A stretch of DNA of 55,435 nt, taken from positions 18,055 to 73,489 of the forward strand of contig DCGW01000034.1 of assembly GCA_002315335.1 (NCBI GenBank). The letters run 5' to 3'. A program made the translations under genes and the position numbers. Shown here piece by piece: positions 1 through 9,071 of the stretch. Numbering within the stretch: the first letter of the stretch is position 1; every line of letters begins with the position of its first letter. Under the pieces are notes generated by a model that ran no database searches, was not told the DNA's origin, and saw only the letters and a list, made by a program, of their open reading frames with translations. The DNA comes from Firmicutes bacterium UBA1768 (GTDB lineage Bacteria > Bacillota > Clostridia > Peptostreptococcales > Anaerovoracaceae).

Positions 1-26
1 ATTATTCCTATAAAACCTGATTTCAT
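1..26 (-). CDS. era: GTPase Era, first 8 codons (runs off the window edge)
   Basis: An ATG at 26-24 overlaps the TGA stop of cdd (ATGA, 4-nt overlap). It opens a frame reading M-K-S-G-F-I-G-I before the window ends. Era proteins of Firmicutes characteristically begin MKSGF followed by the first strand leading to the P-loop, and era normally follows cdd in the phoH-ybeY-cdd operon. Era is a ribosome-associated GTPase for 16S rRNA maturation and 30S assembly. Identity rests on eight residues plus gene order, so it is an inference. Confidence 0.7.
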
Positions 27-412
27 AATTCAAACCCCCAGGGCAGCAGTGATGCAATTTTCTCCGAAACGAGGCTGCCCTCCGGAGAAAGAAATATAAC
101 TTCAATATCTTTGCCGAATTCACTGATGAACTGACGGCAGGTTCCGCAGGGCGGCGCTGATTTTACCTCATCCTCCGACCTCGCAGCTATGGCAATGGCC
201 TCAATTTCTCTAAAGCCTTCGCTTATAGCCTTAGACAGAGCAACCCGCTCCGCACAGATAGAAACAGAATATGAGGCATTTTCAACGTTGCAGCCTGTAA
301 AAACCTTACCGTTTTTGGTTAGCACAGCAGCTCCGACATGAAAGTTTGAGTATGGCGCGTACGAAAGCTCAGTCGCCTCAAGTGCCCTCTTGTACAGTTC
401 TTCTTTAGTCAT
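23..412 (-). CDS. cdd: Cytidine deaminase
   Basis: Deaminates cytidine and deoxycytidine to uridine and deoxyuridine in pyrimidine salvage. From the ATG at 412 the protein is 129 residues, the usual length of the small homotetrameric class. The zinc site is visible as C-A-E (catalytic Glu) near residue 53 and P-C-G-T-C near residue 88. A GTG six bases upstream would add two residues, but the GGGGTG ribosome binding site fits the ATG better. It lies 21 nt after ybeY and overlaps era by 4 nt, so it belongs to the phoH-ybeY-cdd-era operon. The dgkA gene often found beside cdd is absent here. Confidence 0.95.
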   Translation of the reverse strand: MTKEELYKRALEATELSYAPYSNFHVGAAVLTKNGKVFTGCNVENASYSVSICAERVALSKAISEGFREIEAIAIAARSEDEVKSAPPCGTCRQFISEFGKDIEVIFLSPEGSLVSEKIASLLPWGFEL

Positions 413-433
413 AAACACACCCCATACACTTTG

Positions 434-895
434 TTAATTCCTTGACAATCCCATTTTATTCATTACTGCTTCTTCCTTTTCCCTCATGACAGACTTCTCC
501 TCGTCAGTCATATGGTCGTAGCCGAGAAGGTGGAGTATGCTGTGTACCATGAGATAGCACATCTCCCTTTCAAAGGAATGGCCAAACTCTTCAGCCTGCT
601 CCCTTGCTCTTTCCGGGCAGATAATCACATCGCCCAGACAAAGGTAGTCCTCCCACCTCATATCCTCAAGGCTTTCATATTGAGGAAAAGAAAGCACGTC
701 TGTAACAGCATCCTTATCCCTGTACTGACAGTTAATCTCCTTAATTTCCTCAGGAGAAACAAAGGACAGGCTAACCTCGCATACATCGTCATCAGTCTTT
801 ATGCCTTCGGTTTCAGCTGCAATTTCGGCAGCCTCCTTCATCAGCTTCAGCAGATTCTCGTCCTGAATATTTTCATCGTTTAATTCTATTAACAT
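434..895 (-). CDS. ybeY: Endoribonuclease YbeY (rRNA maturation factor)
   Basis: YbeY is a single-strand-specific metalloendoribonuclease needed for 16S rRNA 3' end maturation and 70S quality control. The 153-residue product carries the zinc motif H-x3-H-x5-H as HSILHLLGYDH (H118, H122, H128) and the conserved YRDKDAVTDVLSF segment around Arg59. Start ATG at 895 has GGAGGA at good spacing. It sits 26 nt after phoH, the usual partner, and upstream of cdd. Confidence 0.95.
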   Translation of the reverse strand: MLIELNDENIQDENLLKLMKEAAEIAAETEGIKTDDDVCEVSLSFVSPEEIKEINCQYRDKDAVTDVLSFPQYESLEDMRWEDYLCLGDVIICPERAREQAEEFGHSFEREMCYLMVHSILHLLGYDHMTDEEKSVMREKEEAVMNKMGLSRN

Positions 896-921
896 ATTTC
901 CTCCGATAAGAGCAGCCGCCC

Positions 922-1881
922 TTATTCATCGTCATCGTCTCTTGCAAGTCTCTCATAGGCCTCTATAATACGCCTTACCAGATCATGTCTGACAACGTCC
1001 TGAGCCTTGAGATAGCAGAAGCGAATACCCTTCACTCCGTCCAAAATCTGCATAGCCTGTCTGAGACCCGATTTTTTCCCTTTTGGAAGGTCAGTCTGAG
1101 TAATATCGCCTGTTACAACAACCTTTGACCCGAAGCCAAGCCTCGTAAGAAACATTTTCATCTGTTCTTTGGTAGTATTTTGGGCCTCATCCAGAATTAT
1201 AAAAGCATTATCAAAGGTTCTTCCTCTCATATATGCAAGGGGAATAACCTCTATAACCTCTTTTTCCTTGAGCCTCATGGCATTTTCCCTGCCCAAAATA
1301 TCATAGAGTGCATCATAAAGCGGTCTGAGATACGGGTCCACCTTTTCCTGTAGGTCTCCCGGAAGAAAGCCCAGCTTTTCACCAGCTTCAACAGCTGGTC
1401 TTGTAAGGATAATCTTCTCTATTTCTTTATTTTTGAACGCTGAAGCCGCCATAGCAACCGCAATATAGGTTTTACCCGTACCTGCGGGGCCTATGCCGAA
1501 AACTATATCATTGGACCTGATAGCCTTTGCATAAGCGTTTTGACCAATGGTTTTAGCCTTGATAGGCTTGCCTCTATGAGTATAACAAATAATTCCACCG
1601 GAAAGGTTGGCTTCTTTATACGACTTGCCCTCCTTTTGCAGCGAAACTATGTAGTTGATTTTCTGGACATCGGGAGTTTCTCCGCTCTTTATAAGTGCAA
1701 TTATTTCATTCAATGCCTGAGCCGCTTCCCTACAGCCTTCACCCTTTACAACAATCAGGTTTTCACGCTGACGGACTTCTACACCGTAGGTTTCCTCAAC
1801 AATGCCGACATTTCGGCTCATTGCCCCAAACACTGCTGTTACCAATTCTGCGTCTTCAAGATTTATTCTGATTTCGTCCAT
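922..1881 (-). CDS. phoH: PhoH family P-loop ATPase
   Basis: PhoH-like proteins are P-loop ATPases related to superfamily I helicases, genetically linked to YbeY and RNA metabolism; the precise role is unsettled. This 319-residue protein has an N-terminal KH-like region (about 1-100), Walker A GPAGTGKT (131-138) and Walker B IILDEAQN (228-235), followed by the family TGD-x-x-Q segment (258-263). Start ATG at 1881 is preceded by AAGGAG. First gene of the phoH-ybeY-cdd-era run. No clear promoter was found in the 47 nt upstream, so it may also be reached by read-through from the MATE gene. The yqfF (7TM-HD) gene commonly found between phoH and ybeY is absent. Confidence 0.93.
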   Translation of the reverse strand: MDEIRINLEDAELVTAVFGAMSRNVGIVEETYGVEVRQRENLIVVKGEGCREAAQALNEIIALIKSGETPDVQKINYIVSLQKEGKSYKEANLSGGIICYTHRGKPIKAKTIGQNAYAKAIRSNDIVFGIGPAGTGKTYIAVAMAASAFKNKEIEKIILTRPAVEAGEKLGFLPGDLQEKVDPYLRPLYDALYDILGRENAMRLKEKEVIEVIPLAYMRGRTFDNAFIILDEAQNTTKEQMKMFLTRLGFGSKVVVTGDITQTDLPKGKKSGLRQAMQILDGVKGIRFCYLKAQDVVRHDLVRRIIEAYERLARDDDDE

Positions 1882-1928
1882 AAAACTCCTTATTAAATAA
1901 CTTATCTTACATACTCAGAGACAAAGCA

Positions 1929-3419
1929 TTACTTATAATACTTAACCTCGCCCTTTTCTATCATCTTATTCATCTTATTGATAGATATTACTATAAGAAC
2001 CGCGGTTGTAATGCACGTGAGAGAGTCCCCTAACGCAGCTGACATCCACGCGCCTTCAAGTCCGAAGAAGTTAGGCAGTATCAGCAGGCATGGAATAAAA
2101 ATCAACACCTGCCTCGACAAGGACAGAAGTGCCGAGAAAACAGGCTTACCCGTAGCCTGGAAGTAACCTGTGCATACAATCTGAGCTCCAATTAACGGCA
2201 GGAATAGGTAATAAACCTTAAGTGCGTGGCTTGCCATAGGGACGAGGTCAGTGCTCGCTCCCATAAACAACCCGCAGAGGCCATCTCCAAAAACCTGAAG
2301 CAGCACAAAGAAGGCAGTTCCAAGCGCAGTTGCAAAAATCATTGCAGTATAAAGAGTTTTCTTTACTCTCGGATAAATTGTAGCACCATAGTTGTAGCCC
2401 ATAATCGGCTGAGCGCCTTGGTTCAGACCCACAAGCGATAACACAAACAAGCCAGACATTCCAGTAATAACGCTGACGATAGCAAGCCCTGCATCTCCGC
2501 CATACGCTACTACAGTTTTGTTCATTATCAGCGATTGGACACAGTTAGCTATCTGCATCAGAAACGGTGCCATTCCGAGAATAGCAATTTTCTTTATCAG
2601 ATTCCACCTAAGACGAAGGTTTTCTTTTCTTATCTTGAGGAAGGACTTCTTTCCTCTGAAATAGCTCAATACCCAGATCAGGGCTACAAGATTCCCAACA
2701 AGAACGCCGAAAGCAGCACCCTTAACGCCCCAATCAAGCCTGATTACACAGATATAGTTGACAACCACATTGATAACGCTTGACATTATCTGTGTCCACA
2801 TCGAAATGCGAGGGCTGCCCTCTGTTCTGATAAAATTATTAATACCTATGCAAGGCAGACAAAATACCATTGCCACGACAATCCATGTGAAATAATCCTT
2901 GCAATACTGCATATTAGCATCAGTAGCACCGGCAATTGTCAATATCGGTTCTCTGAATAACAGGCAAACGACGAGCAGCACTATAGGAATAATAAACATT
3001 ATGAGCGTAGCTACACCCAAAATCTGCTCCGCTTCTTTGTTTCTTTTCTGACCGAGTCTTATCGCCGTAAGGGTTGTAGCACCTATTCCAAACAGATTTG
3101 CAAGCGCAATATAAAAAATCATTACCGGAAAAGAAACAGAAACTGCTCCCAAAGCAAGAGTGCCTACAGCCTGCCCTACAAAAATTCTATTAACAATGTT
3201 CTGGAAAGCATTGCAGACAGTTCCAATAATCGCAGGAACAGAAAACTTTATTATCAGCTTGACAATAGAATCCGTCCCCATTGAATTTACATGCTTTATT
3301 TCATCTCTATTTTCCGGGGCCTCACTATCCTGCGCCTTTTCGTCAGTTTCGATTTCCGTGCGTGTTTCATTAGCCTCAGGGCCTTCCGCACGTGTATTTT
3401 CAATTATCGTTTCTTCCAA
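1929..3419 (-). CDS. MATE family multidrug exporter (MepA/DinF-like)
   Basis: Predicted cation-antiport drug exporter of the inner membrane with about twelve hydrophobic segments spread over residues 55-480. The membrane part begins after M47 with the MATE-typical G-T-D-S-I-V-K-L-I-I-K-F-S segment. Residues 1-46 form an unusual acidic, Glu/Thr-rich tail that is probably cytosolic and disordered. The start is a TTG at 3419 served by AAGGAG, which overlaps the stop codon of tmcAL six bases upstream. The internal ATG at M47 has no ribosome binding site, so the tailed form is preferred. Substrate unknown. Confidence 0.88.
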   Translation of the reverse strand: MEETIIENTRAEGPEANETRTEIETDEKAQDSEAPENRDEIKHVNSMGTDSIVKLIIKFSVPAIIGTVCNAFQNIVNRIFVGQAVGTLALGAVSVSFPVMIFYIALANLFGIGATTLTAIRLGQKRNKEAEQILGVATLIMFIIPIVLLVVCLLFREPILTIAGATDANMQYCKDYFTWIVVAMVFCLPCIGINNFIRTEGSPRISMWTQIMSSVINVVVNYICVIRLDWGVKGAAFGVLVGNLVALIWVLSYFRGKKSFLKIRKENLRLRWNLIKKIAILGMAPFLMQIANCVQSLIMNKTVVAYGGDAGLAIVSVITGMSGLFVLSLVGLNQGAQPIMGYNYGATIYPRVKKTLYTAMIFATALGTAFFVLLQVFGDGLCGLFMGASTDLVPMASHALKVYYLFLPLIGAQIVCTGYFQATGKPVFSALLSLSRQVLIFIPCLLILPNFFGLEGAWMSAALGDSLTCITTAVLIVISINKMNKMIEKGEVKYYK

Positions 3420-3425
3420 ATTATC

Positions 3426-4631
3426 TCACTCCTTGAATAATCCGTGTTTTTTTATTTCTTCTCCCACGCAGCCACCTGCTATTAAAGAGAAAATCTGTGA
3501 CGCCCTGAGGTCAATTTTGCAAATCCTCGAAAGCACTTCATCCTCAGGCCATTCTTTACTCATATTTGTAATGACAGTCAACCTATCATTTTTCTTAATA
3601 CTCCTGAGATAAGCTGCTCCTGCATCGTTAAAGGCCAACACTCTTGCACAGACCTTGTCATAGGACTTGAAACTATCTACAGCCTCTTTTGTAATACCCA
3701 AAAGAAGCTTTATCAGCAACCGCTCTACCGTAGTTCTTGAATATCTCCTGGTTTTTATTCCATCAACAAGAGACTCATAGTCTATCGAAGAAAGCGCGGC
3801 TCTGAACGCCCTGTTTTCAAGACCTTCAAATGCTCCATCTATCTTCGACGCTTCATCTGCAGATAGTGTTAGCAACCTATATATTATATACTGATATGTG
3901 TCCTCCATAAAGAGGGGTTTTTCATTTTTTATTATATTATATGAATTTTCCGGAATAAAATGTCGTATTGACTCAATATCAGCTCCGTTTTTGAGCTTAT
4001 CCCTGATCCAGCCCGCACCAGCTAAAGACGCTTCTTCCGATTTGTCAAAATAACCGCCATTACTCCGCTTAACCACAATGGGCTTTATTGACGAAGAGGT
4101 TCTCTTTAACTGTTTAAGATATTCTATTGCAAGAATATTATTCGGCCCCGACAGAACAGTTTTGTTCAGACCACAGACCTCGGCAGCAGCCTCGGCTCTT
4201 GCCTTCGCGTAGCTCTTGCCTTCGTTCAGTCCGGACTTTATGGCAGCCGAAAGCTCAGGAGTTTCGAAGGCAAAAGCTTCAGCAGCTTTTTCAAGTTCTA
4301 AGAGGCTCTCAGCTTCTGCTCCAAAGGCCAGATAATCAATATTTCCCGCGCAGTTCAGAAGCTTAATGCCGCCCTCTGCAAAGGTCTCCGCTCCCGAGCA
4401 GGCAGCCCAGACAGGCAGCTCAAGCACAAGGTCAACCCCACAGGCAACTGCCGCCTCTGCTCTTTTCCACATATCGACCATCGCAATATGTCCGCGCTGA
4501 ACAAAGTCTCCACTCATTACAGCTATTATGCACGCTCCTTCGGCGCCAACTTCTTCCCTGACCTTTTTTATCAGATATTCATGCCCGTTATGAAAGGGAT
4601 TGAATTCACTAATAATTCCCACATTTTTCAT
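3426..4631 (-). CDS. tmcAL: tRNA(Met) cytidine acetate ligase (TmcAL, YlbM family)
   Basis: TmcAL forms N4-acetylcytidine at the wobble position of elongator tRNA-Met using acetate and ATP. The 401-residue product has the nucleotidyltransferase motif EFNPFHNGH (9-17, with the HxGH signature), SGDFVQRG (40-47), GPNNILAIEYL (162-172) and VKRSNGGYFD (187-196), all family hallmarks. No strong ribosome binding site precedes the ATG. The gene is separated from the upstream coiled-coil gene by a terminator hairpin, but is probably co-transcribed with the MATE gene (6 nt apart). Confidence 0.93.
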   Translation of the reverse strand: MKNVGIISEFNPFHNGHEYLIKKVREEVGAEGACIIAVMSGDFVQRGHIAMVDMWKRAEAAVACGVDLVLELPVWAACSGAETFAEGGIKLLNCAGNIDYLAFGAEAESLLELEKAAEAFAFETPELSAAIKSGLNEGKSYAKARAEAAAEVCGLNKTVLSGPNNILAIEYLKQLKRTSSSIKPIVVKRSNGGYFDKSEEASLAGAGWIRDKLKNGADIESIRHFIPENSYNIIKNEKPLFMEDTYQYIIYRLLTLSADEASKIDGAFEGLENRAFRAALSSIDYESLVDGIKTRRYSRTTVERLLIKLLLGITKEAVDSFKSYDKVCARVLAFNDAGAAYLRSIKKNDRLTVITNMSKEWPEDEVLSRICKIDLRASQIFSLIAGGCVGEEIKKHGLFKE

Positions 4632-4667
4632 TTTCTGGTAATTTTTCCACTTTCTTCTGAAATCAGA

Positions 4668-4691
4668 AAAAGTGACCTTCCGGCCACTTTT
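4668..4691 (-). terminator. Intrinsic terminator after the coiled-coil gene
   Basis: Read on the minus strand, AAAAGTG plus GCC pairs with GGT plus CACTTTT (10 bp including one G-T wobble) around a GGAA tetraloop, and five T follow. The wobble pair forms only in minus-strand RNA. It begins 9 nt after the stop codon at 4701 and closes the rsmD-coaD-coiled-coil operon. Confidence 0.75.
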
Positions 4692-4700
4692 ACTTTTTAT

Positions 4701-5273
4701 TTAGTTATCCTCGAGAGGAAGGAAGTTGTCATCGAGCTCGTCTCTAAGTCTCACTCTCTGGTTTTCCTTTTCCGCAAGGTTATTAATCTCACCGATATTT
4801 TCATGAAGAACACCGGAAACCTTGTCAAAGGACTGTCTCAGGCTATCAAACATTTCACCAAGATAAACCGAATTTGCATACTCAACTCTTTCTATCATTG
4901 AGTTCATTACATTGTTAATGTAGTCGTAGGTCTGAACCTTCAAATTTCTGCTTTGAACTTCAGCATTGTCTATAATTTCTTCGGCACGTTCTCTTGCTCT
5001 CTCTGTGATAACATCGGTTTCAACCAGTCTGTCAGCCTGAACCTTTGCGTTTGAAAGAATAATATCCGCCTCAGCCTGAGCCTCGCTGATAATTTTTTCT
5101 TTCTGCTCGTTTATCCACTTAGCCTTCTGCAGCTCTTCCGGAAGCTCTTCCTTAATCTCGCTGATTATTTCTGTAATATCAGTTGCATCAAGCCAAACCT
5201 TTCCGGTAAGAGGAACCTTTGAACTGGTAAGAGTAATTTCCTCTAACTCATCTAATAATTCTATTATCTTCAT
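4701..5273 (-). CDS. Coiled-coil protein resembling V/F-type ATPase stalk subunits
   Basis: A 190-residue soluble protein, strongly acidic and predicted almost wholly helical. Residues about 40-130 are a charged Glu/Lys/Ala-rich coiled coil like the peripheral-stalk b/E/H subunits or DivIVA tails. It has no membrane segment and no catalytic motif. The ATG overlaps the coaD stop by 4 nt (ATGA), so translation is coupled. Homologues next to coaD in Clostridia are usually labelled ATPase-like or hypothetical. I infer a scaffold role but can name no function. Confidence 0.75.
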   Translation of the reverse strand: MKIIELLDELEEITLTSSKVPLTGKVWLDATDITEIISEIKEELPEELQKAKWINEQKEKIISEAQAEADIILSNAKVQADRLVETDVITERARERAEEIIDNAEVQSRNLKVQTYDYINNVMNSMIERVEYANSVYLGEMFDSLRQSFDKVSGVLHENIGEINNLAEKENQRVRLRDELDDNFLPLEDN

Positions 5274-5761
5274 TTTTCTTCCTCCTTAAGCTTTAATGCT
5301 TCCATATAATCTGAAACCTGCTGCGGAACCAGGTCATCAACCTCTCCGCCAAGTGAATAGATTTCTCTGACCATGCTTGAACTGATAAACGAATATTTTT
5401 CATCCGTCATAAGAAATACGGTTTCAAGGTCCTTTTTAAGCTTACAGTTTATCTGCGCCATCTGGATTTCGTACTCAAAGTCCACGGTGCACCTCAGCCC
5501 TCTGAGAATAGCGTCTATGCCGTTCTGCTTTGCATAATCTGCAAGCAAGCCCTCAAAAATATCTATCCTTACATTTGGTAAATGCGCCGTTACCGATTCA
5601 ATCATTTTTTTCCTGTCTTCAAGACTGAACACAGGCACCTTATTTGGATTTCTTATTATTCCTACAACCAGCTCATCCGCAATTCTTGAACCTCTTTCAA
5701 TAATATCGAGGTGTCCTCTTGTGAGCGGATCGAAGGTTCCCGAGTATAGTATTTTCTTCAT
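5270..5761 (-). CDS. coaD: Phosphopantetheine adenylyltransferase
   Basis: Catalyses the penultimate step of coenzyme A synthesis, 4'-phosphopantetheine plus ATP to dephospho-CoA. The 163-residue protein has SGTFDPLTRGH (7-17, containing the T-x-G-H nucleotidyltransferase signature), ILRGLR (85-90) and ISSSMVRE (126-133). It starts 9 nt after the rsmD stop without a good ribosome binding site, suggesting translational coupling. The rsmD-coaD order is standard in Firmicutes. Confidence 0.96.
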   Translation of the reverse strand: MKKILYSGTFDPLTRGHLDIIERGSRIADELVVGIIRNPNKVPVFSLEDRKKMIESVTAHLPNVRIDIFEGLLADYAKQNGIDAILRGLRCTVDFEYEIQMAQINCKLKKDLETVFLMTDEKYSFISSSMVREIYSLGGEVDDLVPQQVSDYMEALKLKEEEK

Positions 5762-5770
5762 TATTTCGTG

Positions 5771-6319
5771 TTATTCCGAATATCTGTACACGGATACCAT
5801 AATGTATCCGTACTTTTTTTCCTTTATCAATTCTACGCGCTCATCCAACCCTTCTATCGGATTATCTGCGCCGTGCTCCATCACCAAGACAGCTCCGTCA
5901 GCAAGGCAGTCATTCTCTATCAGGCTGTCGGCCGCCTTCTTCCAAAGGTCGAGCCCGTAGGGCGGGTCTAAAAATACCAAATCCGCCTTTTCTTCAATTG
6001 CTGCAGCAGTCTTTTTATAATCACCGAATACAATAGCTGACCTGTCTTCGAGTCTGCAATCCTTGATATTCTGCTTAATCAGGTAGTAGCTCTTCTTGCT
6101 GTTATCACAAAAATATGCTTTTTTTGCTCCCCGACTCAAAGCCTCAATTCCCAAGCCTCCAGTTCCGGAAAACAAATCCACTACAACGGTTTCATCGTCA
6201 ATGCAGCCCGAAATCAGGTTGAACATGGACTCCTTTACCCTATCGGTGGTCGGGCGAACCATATCATCTTCGGGAGCCTGAAGCTTTTTACCTCTCAGCT
6301 CTCCTGCTATTACTCTCAT
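5771..6319 (-). CDS. rsmD: 16S rRNA (guanine966-N2)-methyltransferase
   Basis: Methylates G966 of 16S rRNA using S-adenosylmethionine. 182 residues: the N-terminal RVIAGELRGKKL segment, SAM motif I DLFSGTGGLG (48-57) and catalytic motif IV DPPYGLD (118-124) are all intact. GGAGGG lies just ahead of the ATG at 6319. First gene of the rsmD-coaD-coiled-coil operon, with a likely sigma-A promoter close upstream. Confidence 0.95.
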   Translation of the reverse strand: MRVIAGELRGKKLQAPEDDMVRPTTDRVKESMFNLISGCIDDETVVVDLFSGTGGLGIEALSRGAKKAYFCDNSKKSYYLIKQNIKDCRLEDRSAIVFGDYKKTAAAIEEKADLVFLDPPYGLDLWKKAADSLIENDCLADGAVLVMEHGADNPIEGLDERVELIKEKKYGYIMVSVYRYSE

Positions 6320-6337
6320 GGCACCCTCCTTCCGAGT

Positions 6338-6367
6338 ATTTTACCATATTAAGCTGTTATATATCAA
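6338..6367 (-). promoter_or_regulatory. Sigma-A-type promoter for rsmD
   Basis: On the minus strand TTGATA (6367-6362) and TAAAAT (6343-6338) are 18 nt apart, with an extended -10 TGG. The predicted start gives a leader of roughly 12 nt that holds the GGAGGG site. Confidence 0.6.
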
Positions 6368-6481
6368 GTTGTTTTATTGTTATAATTGGAAAAACATAGT
6401 GTGAAACAGCGCATTTTACATTAATGACCGTATTGCTCAAACCGATATTTCGTATTGCTATTATAAACGTCGGCATCAATG

Positions 6482-8539
6482 TCAGCCGTTGAATTCAGTG
6501 CTGCCATAAAGCTTTTCTATTCTTCGCCTCAGGCGCACGTTGTCAGGCTTGTCAAGAAGCGGGTCCTCCGATATTATTTTCTTCGCCTCATCGGCAGCCG
6601 ACTTCAATATTTTTGTATGCTTTATTATATCGGCAATCCTCAGCTCAGGCGCACCGGCCTGGCGAGCACCAAAAAACTCACCTGTGCCTCTTAGCTGAAG
6701 GTCCTTTTCCGCAATAATAAAGCCGTCACTCGTCTCTTCCATGATTTTTGAACGTTCAACCGCAACCTCTGTATCAGAGCACAATATCAGAAAACAGTAG
6801 GATTGGTCCTCTCCCCTTCCAACCCGACCTCTGAGCTGGTGCATCTGAGCAAGTCCGAACCTTTCTGAGTTTTCTATTACCATTACTGTTGCGTTAGGAA
6901 CATTGATGCCCACTTCAATAACAACAGTAGAGACAAGAACCTGTATCTCACCATTTTTGAAGGCTCCCATTATATCGTCTTTTTCGTCCTGCTTCATTCT
7001 TCCATGCAGAAATCCTGTTTTGTATGGCTTGAAATATCGCTCCGCCTCTTCAAATACTTCTTCTGCACTTCTCACATCAAGTGACTCTGAATTTTCGATT
7101 AAAGCTGTTACTATATAAACCTGTCGTCCTTTTTTTACCTGACGCAGTACAAACTCATACGCCTTGGGTCTGTCTGCCTCCCTCGCAGTCCTGGTTATTA
7201 TTTCCTTCCTGCCTGCCGGCTTATCCTTTATAACAGATATATCCATATCAGCATAGAGGACCAGCGCAAGGGTTCTCGGAATAGGCGTTGCAGTCATTAC
7301 CAGTATATGAGGGGACTCGCCTTTATGGCTCAGGGCTTCTCTCTGCGCCACACCGAACCTGTGCTGCTCATCGGTAACAACCAATGCAAGTCTTGCGAAC
7401 TCTACGTCTGAGCTGAAAAGAGCATGTGTTCCTATCAGGACATCTGTTTTCCCACTGCTCAGTCTTTCCAGTATACCGCGTCTCTCAGACGCAGAAGCGG
7501 AAGAGGTCAATAGCTCTACATTTATTCCTTCCCCTTTATAAAAAGCATTAAAGGTTTGAAGGTGCTGTTCTGCGAGGATTTCTGTCGGTGCCATCAATGC
7601 AGCCTGGCATCCGTTTTTTACAACCTTGTATATAGCCTTAGCCGCAACAGCAGTTTTTCCGCTGCCCACATCACCCTGCACCAGCCTTGACATTCGGCTT
7701 CCTTCCTCCATGTCTCTACAAATCTCGTCAAGAGCCTGAGCCTGTCCCGCTGTAAGCTGAAACGGCAGGGTCAGCTCGTCCTCAAACCTTGCTTTTGAGA
7801 GAACTATTCCGGGCTTTTCACGAGAAAAGCCGGCCTTCATATAGCCAAGACTCAAAGTAAAGAGCAGCAGCTCCTCATAAATCAGCCTGTATTTTGCAAC
7901 CTTCATATGCCTTTCGTCTTCAGGAAAATGGATATTTTTTAGAGCATATTCCAAATCGCAAAGACCGTTCTTTTTCCTGAATTCCTCAGAAAAACAGTCT
8001 TCATATTCACCTGCTGCAGTCACCGCAGCCGACGCCAGTCTTCGTCTTTCCTTCTGGCTTATCCCTGCAGCTAAAGGATATATAGGCAGTATTGATTCTC
8101 CTGACTCAGAGTCAGTGTATTTACCGAACTGAGGATGTATCATAACCGGAGCGCCGGATATTCCTCCCGAATTGTTCCTTAAGCCCACCTTACCGAAAAA
8201 CCAGTACTCTGAGCCTATACTGAGGCTCTTTTCCAACCACGAAGCATTGAAGAACACAACCTCCATGGTTCCTGTGCTGTCACCTACAAGGAGAGTTGTG
8301 GGGGTTTTTCTTCCCCTTATATACCTTCCCTTCTTGAGTCTGCGAAGCTCTGCCGTTACCATTACTGTTTCGCCGTCCTTAAGATCGGAAATTGTTCTCA
8401 CCTTTGTCCTGTCCTCATATTCTCTCGGATACGAAAAAATAACGTCCTCTAAGGTTTCTATATTAATATTTTTAAAGGCATCCGCCTTTTTAGGGCCAAT
8501 GCCTTTCACTTCTGTAATTCTTGTATCAGGTTTAAACAT
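6482..8539 (-). CDS. recG: ATP-dependent DNA helicase RecG
   Basis: Branch-migration helicase that remodels stalled forks and Holliday junctions. 685 residues, normal for the family. N-terminal wedge/OB region to about 250, then helicase core with Walker A GDVGSGKT (289-296), DEQH box (390-393) and motif III TATPIPRT (416-423). The start follows the asp23 stop by 5 nt and its AAAGG overlaps that stop. In many Firmicutes fakA (yloV) stands between asp23 and recG; it is absent here. Confidence 0.96.
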   Translation of the reverse strand: MFKPDTRITEVKGIGPKKADAFKNINIETLEDVIFSYPREYEDRTKVRTISDLKDGETVMVTAELRRLKKGRYIRGRKTPTTLLVGDSTGTMEVVFFNASWLEKSLSIGSEYWFFGKVGLRNNSGGISGAPVMIHPQFGKYTDSESGESILPIYPLAAGISQKERRRLASAAVTAAGEYEDCFSEEFRKKNGLCDLEYALKNIHFPEDERHMKVAKYRLIYEELLLFTLSLGYMKAGFSREKPGIVLSKARFEDELTLPFQLTAGQAQALDEICRDMEEGSRMSRLVQGDVGSGKTAVAAKAIYKVVKNGCQAALMAPTEILAEQHLQTFNAFYKGEGINVELLTSSASASERRGILERLSSGKTDVLIGTHALFSSDVEFARLALVVTDEQHRFGVAQREALSHKGESPHILVMTATPIPRTLALVLYADMDISVIKDKPAGRKEIITRTAREADRPKAYEFVLRQVKKGRQVYIVTALIENSESLDVRSAEEVFEEAERYFKPYKTGFLHGRMKQDEKDDIMGAFKNGEIQVLVSTVVIEVGINVPNATVMVIENSERFGLAQMHQLRGRVGRGEDQSYCFLILCSDTEVAVERSKIMEETSDGFIIAEKDLQLRGTGEFFGARQAGAPELRIADIIKHTKILKSAADEAKKIISEDPLLDKPDNVRLRRRIEKLYGSTEFNG

Positions 8540-8544
8540 GATAA

Positions 8545-8943
8545 TCAGCCTTTTATTATTATGTTCCTTTTAATAACAGGTTTTGACTTTGACTTTACTC
8601 CCACAACATTGACTATTACCTCTGCGGGTTCAAAATCAAGAAACGCTTTGAGGTCCTTTCGGATTTCGGCAATAATTTCATTTGCAGCTCGAGATATTGA
8701 TATTCCAAACCTCACAACAACATTAACGGAAACCGAATAGCGGTCATCCGCTCCCTTCGCAATTTTTACAAAGTCCGAGCTTTTATCGGAAGCCTCTCCT
8801 CTGCCTCGTGTTACCGTTCTGAGCTTAGAGTCAGTCATTATGGCATTTGCTCTGAACCTCATCACAGCTCTTCTGACTATATGCGCCGCAACAGGCCTTT
8901 CTATATCAACAGTTCCGTATTTTGAGGTTTCCTGTTTTATCAT
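8545..8943 (-). CDS. Asp23/Gls24 family envelope-associated protein
   Basis: 132 residues of the Asp23/Gls24 (YloU-like) family, membrane-proximal proteins linked to envelope stress. The family pattern is visible in the N-terminal YGTVDI segment, a central strand region with SVSVNVVVRFG, then a helix ending in EPAEVIVNVVGVK. GGTGA precedes the ATG at suitable spacing. It lies between rpmB and recG as in Bacillus and Clostridia, and is separated from rpmB by a terminator, so it needs its own promoter; I could not find a convincing one. Confidence 0.85.
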   Translation of the reverse strand: MIKQETSKYGTVDIERPVAAHIVRRAVMRFRANAIMTDSKLRTVTRGRGEASDKSSDFVKIAKGADDRYSVSVNVVVRFGISISRAANEIIAEIRKDLKAFLDFEPAEVIVNVVGVKSKSKPVIKRNIIIKG

Positions 8944-9020
8944 CTTCGGTCACCTTTCTCAGTACAACCTTCCTTTTCCTCCACCCAGCTGCGAGAGCTG
9001 TTATGAGTAAAAGTTGTTAG

Positions 9021-9049
9021 AAAAAAACCGCCCTGACGGACGGCTTTTT
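9021..9049 (-). terminator. Intrinsic terminator after rpmB
   Basis: On the minus strand GCCGTCC pairs with GGGCGGT (two wobbles) around a GTCA loop, flanked by A5 and T7. It lies 23 nt after the rpmB stop and separates rpmB from asp23-recG. The flanking A and T runs mean it could act weakly in the other direction too. Confidence 0.85.
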
Positions 9050-9071
9050 GACACTCTGTGATTGTGCACTA

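Noticed and set aside
3160..3612. Plus-strand open frame of 150 codons spanning the MATE/tmcAL junction
   Set aside because: Covers two well-supported minus-strand genes and resembles antisense translation.
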